Origin: Xiphias gladius
Taxonomy: Eukaryota > Chordata > Actinopteri > Istiophoriformes > Xiphiidae
Direction of reading: 5' to 3'
Assembly: GCF_016859285.1 (NCBI RefSeq)
Contig: NC_053415.1
Coordinates: 4,458,501 to 4,522,500, forward strand
DNA: 64,000 nucleotides
The stretch's first letter is position 1, and every line of letters begins with the position of its first letter. Below, piece by piece: positions 58,601 to 64,000 of this stretch. Position numbers and translations under genes: made by a program. Below the pieces are notes generated by a model. That model saw only the letters and a program-made list of their open reading frames with translations. It was not told the origin of the DNA and did not search any database.

Positions 58601-61600
58601 GCCAAAATGGGGAAATATGCGACTGTGCTCATATCACTGATATGAGTCAGAGTTCTACAGGGGTTTTCCCAGATGAGGTACCATGCCAAAAGGATGCTCC
58701 CTCATTTGGCTCTACATACATTTTCTCTCATGACACTGAACAAGAGGGGACTGAGGTCCCAGATAACTGATAGTCATAATGTAATGTATTTCCATGTACT
58801 TAGACTTACACCTGACCCGACCGCAATTCTGAAGTCCAAGGCTTAGTATTAATGTTCCCGTTAGGAGTGATATTTACTGATGAGTGAAATTTAATAGTGC
58901 TAAAATCATTTTGCTCTAGATTCATGTGTATAGCCAAAAGTACAGCTCTGGACTATAGACCTGTTTCTCCATATGGCCCCTGGCATGAAAAGTTCTTACA
59001 ACCTGGGATTAGAATAAAGACAAATCCTACACAGTAGTGGAAGTAGCATTCAGATCGGTTATTTCAGTAAAAGTATGTAGTACAAGCACTATCAGCAAAA
59101 TGTACTTCAAGAGTATTATTTATATCATTATATTAAACTGTAGGATTATTATCACAGATGCATTCATGTGTTAGCAGCACGTCAATGCTAGTTGAGGTGG
59201 GCCAATTAACTTTTTATCCTGGGTAGTTTCATCTATAACAGTGTGTCTTATTTTAGAAGCTGCTTGGATGTTTTGTAAGTAATGTCTTAATCTGCAAAGT
59301 AACTACAGCTATCAAAGCATGCAACATAAAAAGCGTAATATTTACAAGTACCCCAAAATTGCAGTGAAGTATAATACTTATATAAATGTACTTGTCACCA
59401 CTGTTCCTGTATCACCAGATTTACAAGACACCACCATTTAAGATACACAAGGATCAGAGGGAAAAATTACAATAACTACAGCGCAGGCTATTTATTGAGG
59501 ATGATTTAGCCCTAAAAAGGACAACGGTGGTCTGAAAGAACAAGCAGAGAGATCATCCCCACCTCATCGTTGTATACCGGCTGAGGTGTGGCTGGAGGTG
59601 ATGGCGATTTGACAGGCTGAGGTTGAGAAATCGGCTGCAAGAGCTGCTGGGCGCCGGCTGGGTGGGCGGAGCTGTAACGCGATTCACTCGGCTCATCTGT
59701 AACAGCTGGAGGCAGCCCAAACACAGAGGGAGTGTCTAGAAGTGATGCAACCTGCGGCTGCAACTCAACGCCGGGTGGTCCCTTAACCTCCTCTTTGGCA
59801 GCAACAGCTGAGACAAGGAAGAAAATCAGTGAATGAATCGGAATCTCGACATTGATGCAATAAGATAATGTTCTTGTTTCTCATGATGAACTTTAAGACC
59901 ATGGCTACTGAAATGATGCAGGTCCTGGTACAGTGTTTTATTCCTCATAAAAACGTATCAGTGGGGCTACAATGCAGCATAAAATGGGTCAGATAAAAGG
60001 TGAAAAACTGTATTTTACTTCAACTCTTGACTTTTCCAACTCTTCATACAAACAATTGTGTTCGTGTTGGTTTAGTTGAGTCACTGCATCCAGTGCTCGC
60101 TTTAGCAGAAAACATGCATTTGCCAGGGTTAGGATGTTGAATTGGACCAAGTACCTTTAAATTGGCTTGAAGTGGGCTCAGGCAGAGGGCCCTCTCCATG
60201 GTACTTGTTCTGGGAGTCAAAGCTGCAGATAGGGGTGTGCTGGGGAGGGTTAGGGAGGGGGCCTCCGTTCACCACCTCTCCAATCAACACTGTTTTCTTT
60301 GCGAGGATGACCTCGGACTTCTTCTGGGACAGCGGCAGCTCTGGCTCCTGGTATGCTGTCCGACTCAGCTCAACCATACTGTGAACAAAATAGTGTGTAA
60401 TTTTTATTGGACATTTGCACAAAGGACTGTGAGCCTAATATTCCTCTCTCAGGTGGACAGAGTTTAACTTGATCCACACCATTGACTTATGATAATTAAC
60501 TCTGCTAAGGAGGTTATGTGTTTGGTCCTGTTTGCCTTTTTGTCTGTTAATAAGATGCCTTAATCTACTTATTGCATTTCAGTGAAACATGCAGAGAGGC
60601 CAATAGCACCATCATGTGGCCTTTTATCATAACTCCCTAGCTCTGAGGCCCAGAAGTGTGTTACTTAGTATAACGGAGCTAATATCAGGTATGGTTCAAT
60701 TCAAATATTTCTAAAAAAAACTCAGAGCACTAGTAAACACTTACCCATCAATGACATTAAGGCCATACTGCTGGATGAAGTCAGTTGCTTTTGTGGTGCT
60801 GTGAAACATAAACATCCGGGCTATGTCCTCGACTGGAAACGCAGTCGACCGCGGACCCACAGTGTGGGCGATGTTCAGGGTCTTCAAGGCCTTAGCTCTA
60901 ACCTGCACATGCATGAAAATAACAAACCGGATGGAAATATTGAACAACACAACATTCTGCCTGGACTTGCTCCAAAATGAGACATTTCCAAACACTTACT
61001 ACTATAGCGCTGGCAGTTCCAATGGCTGTATGTGGTATCTCTAGCCATAAAACACGCATGGTATATAACAGAGCAGAGCCTTGTCACAACAACCATGTTT
61101 CAGTTGTATAAATCCTGAAAATCCCTCTCTAACTCATAGTGCTGCAATGATTGGTTGATTACCTGATTTGTCAGGCGACAGAAAATTAATCTACAACGAT
61201 ATTGTTAATCGATTACTTGTTTAACTCCTCTAATCTGAATATTTGCTGGTATATATTATTTATTCATGATTGTAAACTTACAAATCTTATGGTTCTGGAC
61301 TGTTGGTTGGTTAAATAACTTTTGGTTGCAGCCCTACTAACTCATTTATTCTCTTTAATTTCCATCTCATCCTCTGTGATTGGTATAGATTTAATATTGA
61401 AAACTAATGAGGGACCACGACTTTTGCTTGGAATCAGCTCATCAGTGTAGATGATGACAGAATATGTTCTAATATAACGCAGTGTTCAGGAGCACATTCA
61501 TATTAGGGAAACGCTTTTCACAAGTTCATGCTTTTCTCTGTCTGATTCATTAGTGAAAGAACACAGTTTCTGACCTGATTGAAGTATCTGTGTAGAAGGC

Positions 61601-63530
61601 AGCTGGCGAGGTAGGAGGCTCCTTTCACCAGCTTGAAGAAGCGCACAAAGTTGTTGCTGTTGACTGCGGCAAATGCTTGAACTGCAAACTTCACCTCAGG
61701 CGAGTTACGCACATTGTCCCGGAACTGCTGCACCTCACTGTGTGGACATGAGGTGTAAGGAAGTTTATCTTTAGTTTATGGATGAAGGCAGAAAATGCAA
61801 CATTAATGCCCTGAATAAGTCACGGGACCTGTAAAAGAATCATGTTTAAAGCTAGTTTCGTGGGTGTAAAAAAAAAAAAAAAAAAAAGGTGCATTACATG
61901 TATTTCAATGACACTTCAAACATATTATGAACATTTAATTATTATTTTTATTATCATTAGTTATTTAATCATTTGTGCGTGTGTTCCCATGACTGACCGC
62001 AGGATGTCACCGTCGTTGAGCTTCAGCAGCACGCTGTACTGGCGGAACTCTGCCTCCCGGGGGCAGTAGATTTGACGCGTCGCCAAGTCCTGGTACATTT
62101 CTTTGAGACTCTGCAGGCACTTTGTCATGTTCTCGTTGTTGATCTTGGCGTCGAAAGATGACATATGCTCCTCACAGAGGTGGTGGGCGCAGTGCACATG
62201 GAAGCGTGTGCACTTTTCAATCAGCGATACTGTGTGTGGGCAGCACAGGTGCTGCTGGGTGATGTCCTGCGGAAATGATAGAGGAATGGATCAGTCCGCA
62301 ATACACGTTCCCTGACTTGTTAAGTCTAACCCTCTGCAAAATCCCAACTGGACCCAGGAAGTGTGCTCAAACAACAGGTTTGCTGTTACACACCGAGGGG
62401 CAGAGTTTAGATAGTTGTGTTTAAGAAGGAGTTAGTAATAGATAGTAAAACTGAACACAGTGGTATTCAAACATCAGAATTACATGAGCACCAATTGCTA
62501 CAAGCATAAGTTTGCAGCTTGAGTTATCTGTTAATGTCTGAATAACAGATGCTTTATGAGCCTTGTCTGAAGCCGTAATGTAAATCTAATGCTTAAAACT
62601 CATACCTGCAAACAATGCACCATACAATCCCATGAAAAAACACCTTCATTACAGAAGAGCCTTTTAAAGATAGTGATTTCTTAAATAAATAAAGAGCTGG
62701 CAAAGGTAACTGAACACTTGCAAAACAGCAAAAAGTGCAGCAGCGGACTAAATTTGCTTGAGCTAGCTCAGAGACAAAATATTATTACCGCAGATTACGC
62801 TCACTCTTGTTTCGTTTTTTCATAATATTGTGAACTTGAGGATAAAATGTAACAGATTGTCAAATATTATTTGGCTCTATCAGATTGTTACAGATGAGTT
62901 TTGAACAGCTGGGTGTAAAGAGTACCAGGGCTCTGTTTGTTTTTTCTATCCAGCCACATGCAGATTTGTCAGTGGAATGACAGTACTTTAACTGATATAA
63001 GGCAATATCACACAATTCACTGAAACTTAGTTTGTTTTTGTGTTTGCCTGGTAATAATTCAATGCTGCAGACATACCCTTGCACATTCAAAAGGGAAGCT
63101 TTAATCAAACCGGAGCAAATCATGTTATTTTTTTTTGAATTCACACAAGAATTATATCTATTACCGCCAATATTTGTTGCATGTTGTTGTGCTTTTTGCC
63201 ACAGGTCAAATATACATTACATCACAGCTTACTCATTTGCAAATCATGCTGCTATGTAACCTGTGCAATCATTCACATTACACCTCATTATTTACATTAT
63301 AAGAGGGCAGCTGAGCTGTAGCAGGGCCTTACCTTACGGATGCCACGGGTCCTATTCCAAACAAAGTCATACCAGTCCCGGTAGTTGTCACGGCCCTGGT
63401 CCACGATCTGAGTCACTAGATAGTCCATGGTCATGCTGAGCACAGGCAGAGGGCGCAACTCATGTGGCAGGGGCTCCTCCTGGTCAGCTGATGAGCGACT
63501 GTACTCCTTGATGGCTGCTGTGTGATCCAC
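49633..63530 (-). CDS. mcm3ap: Germinal-centre associated nuclear protein / MCM3-associated protein (C-terminal 1,317 aa, N-terminus outside window)
   Basis: Scaffold of the nuclear-pore TREX-2 mRNA export complex. Exons: 63530-63333, 62266-61998, 61737-61575, 60902-60745, 60378-60155, 59807-59563, 58199-58099, 57857-57726, 57416-57303, 57012-56860, 56634-56437, 56212-56144, 56056-55922, 55754-55601, 53778-53517, 53299-53202, 52452-52062, 51895-51635, 51508-51379, 50753-50568, 50190-50040, 49794-49633. They total 3,954 nt, in frame to the stop. The window enters the SAC3 domain: [35 protein letters not shown], then [20 protein letters not shown] and [20 protein letters not shown] Pro/Gln-rich linker (exons 5-6) follows. 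A helical, charged stretch (exons 7-10) comes next, where human GANP binds centrin and ENY2. The C-terminal MCM3-binding/acetyltransferase region follows, with [29 protein letters not shown] and [18 protein letters not shown], ending SGLLSIVDD. It lies head-to-tail upstream of lss. Confidence 0.96.
52679..53125 (+). other. Two antisense coiled-coil exon-like blocks in an mcm3ap intron
   Basis: On the plus strand, block 1 (52679-52847, 169 nt) lies between TTGCTTCAG and GTATGC. Block 2 (from 52971, after TCTATATCAG) is open to a possible donor at 53126 (GTACAA) and on to a stop near 53199. Block 1 ends in phase 0 and block 2 starts in phase 0. They join into one Glu/Lys/Gln-rich frame, [20 protein letters not shown] ... 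QQNTKLQ + [16 protein letters not shown], typical of a long coiled coil. There is no stop across about 105 codons. They fit inside the 749-bp intron between mcm3ap exons 16 and 17. I do not recognise the parent protein and see no further exons. A partial gene duplication is the likeliest reading. Confidence 0.5.
54090..55300 (+). mobile_element. Degenerate Tc1-like transposon
   Basis: Plus-strand transposase pieces appear in order. A helix-turn-helix start ([20 protein letters not shown], about 54315) and [17 protein letters not shown] come first. The catalytic region follows: [17 protein letters not shown] at about 54630-54680, the Asp of WTDE. Then come CQQDSDPK-like residues near 54750 and [15 protein letters not shown] near 54815-54860. 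Frame changes and stops separate the pieces, so it is inactive. The outer ends (AGTAATTAGACACTTGG near 54111 and ATCCAAATACTTACGCTCTG near 55275) resemble Tc1-family termini. It lies in the intron between mcm3ap exons 14 and 15, antisense to the gene. Confidence 0.85.
59029..59410. repeat. Teleost interspersed repeat with CAGTAGTGGAAGTAGC / TGTCACCACTG ends, copy 2
   Basis: It begins CACAGTAGTGGAAGTAGCAT and includes ATCAGCAAAATGTACTTCAA, TGCATTCATGTGTTAGCAGC and GTAGTTTCATCTATAACAG. It ends AAATGTACTTGTCACCACTG. It is a nearly full-length member of the family also seen, reversed, at 25225-25690; a fragment may lie at 48230-48540. It lies in the intron between mcm3ap exons 6 and 7. Confidence 0.65.
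61139..61340. repeat. Teleost repeat with TGCTGCAATGATTGG / GGTTGCAGCCCTAC ends
   Basis: About 200 bp bounded by complementary ends (GTGCTGCAATGATT and TTGGTTGCAGCCCTAC) around ACGATATTGTTAATCGATTA. It is a short, internally deleted relative of the repeat at 4200-4600. It lies in the intron between mcm3ap exons 3 and 4. Confidence 0.55.
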
Positions 63531-63840
63531 CTAGTTGGGGACATGAGGTGACAGTTTCATTTTTTTGTCTATGGTGTCCCAAGTACCAACAAGCTCCCAT
63601 TTGCAGAAGCGCCAATAGTCTTAATTCTTTAATCTACATTACATATTCCATATGCCTGGAAAACAGACATACCTACAATGTGATCTTATTCCACAAATTT
63701 ATTAGTGTGCAGATGTGCCCAAATAACCAACAAATGAAGCCAGATAATTATAAAAAATAAATTTCCTTTGGTGCTTCTTTATTTTATGTTCCTAAATTGA
63801 AGGGGAATATTGCAAGTGACCTACACTGCAAAAATCTGCC

Positions 63841-64000
63841 ATACGCACACACACGCACACACACGCACACACACGCACACACACGCACACACACGCACAC
63901 ACACGCACACACACGCACACACACGCACACACACGCACACACACGCACACACACGCACACACACGCACACACACGCACACACACGCACACACACGCACAC
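63841..64000. repeat. 10-bp tandem repeat (GCACACACAC)n, about 16 copies, running off the window
   Basis: Perfect 10-bp period (one G per ten bases in a CA run) from about 63841 to the last base. The long Cys/Val/Arg/Ala reading frames across it are repeat artefacts. It lies in an mcm3ap intron and its true length is unknown. Confidence 0.95.

Overview
The window is nuclear DNA from a vertebrate, almost certainly a ray-finned (teleost, probably percomorph) fish. It holds intron-rich genes with GT-AG junctions. It also carries many teleost-style interspersed repeats, (CA)n runs, an L1-group LINE, Tc1-like elements and short inverted-repeat elements. Every gene I can support lies on the minus strand, so the window is best read from high to low coordinate.

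Four blocks follow from low to high coordinate. (1) 190-24,755: hibch (mitochondrial 3-hydroxyisobutyryl-CoA hydrolase, valine breakdown). Twelve coding exons run from the initiator ATG to the 12th; the last part of the C-terminus lies beyond base 1. Its 12-kb sixth intron carries a decayed L1. (2) 26,374-32,830: three tandem copies of a small His/Gly-rich gene with a Ser/Asp tail, resembling proline-rich protein 13 (PRR13). The outer two are intact (120 and 78 codons). The middle one keeps its TATA box and splice sites but has lost the tail and is frame-damaged. (3) 37,764-48,790: lss (lanosterol synthase), complete, 22 coding exons, 735 codons. (4) 49,633-63,530 and beyond: mcm3ap/GANP (TREX-2 mRNA export scaffold), the C-terminal 22 exons (1,317 codons), entering inside the SAC3 domain.

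Exon ends were set by hand from splice signals and remembered human orthologues. In all three large genes the exon lengths and phases sum to an uninterrupted frame. lss and mcm3ap sit head-to-tail with about 840 bp between stop and start, as in human 21q22.3. hibch is not their neighbour in mammals, so that join is lineage-specific. The genes do not form one pathway: valine catabolism, sterol synthesis and mRNA export are separate jobs.

The items most worth a second look are the tandem His-rich cluster, a pair of splice-flanked coiled-coil exons antisense inside an mcm3ap intron, an orphan CpG-rich block at 36.2-36.9 kb, and a 47-bp near-perfect inverted repeat inside the decayed middle copy. 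I found no CRISPR, operon or prokaryote-type system.
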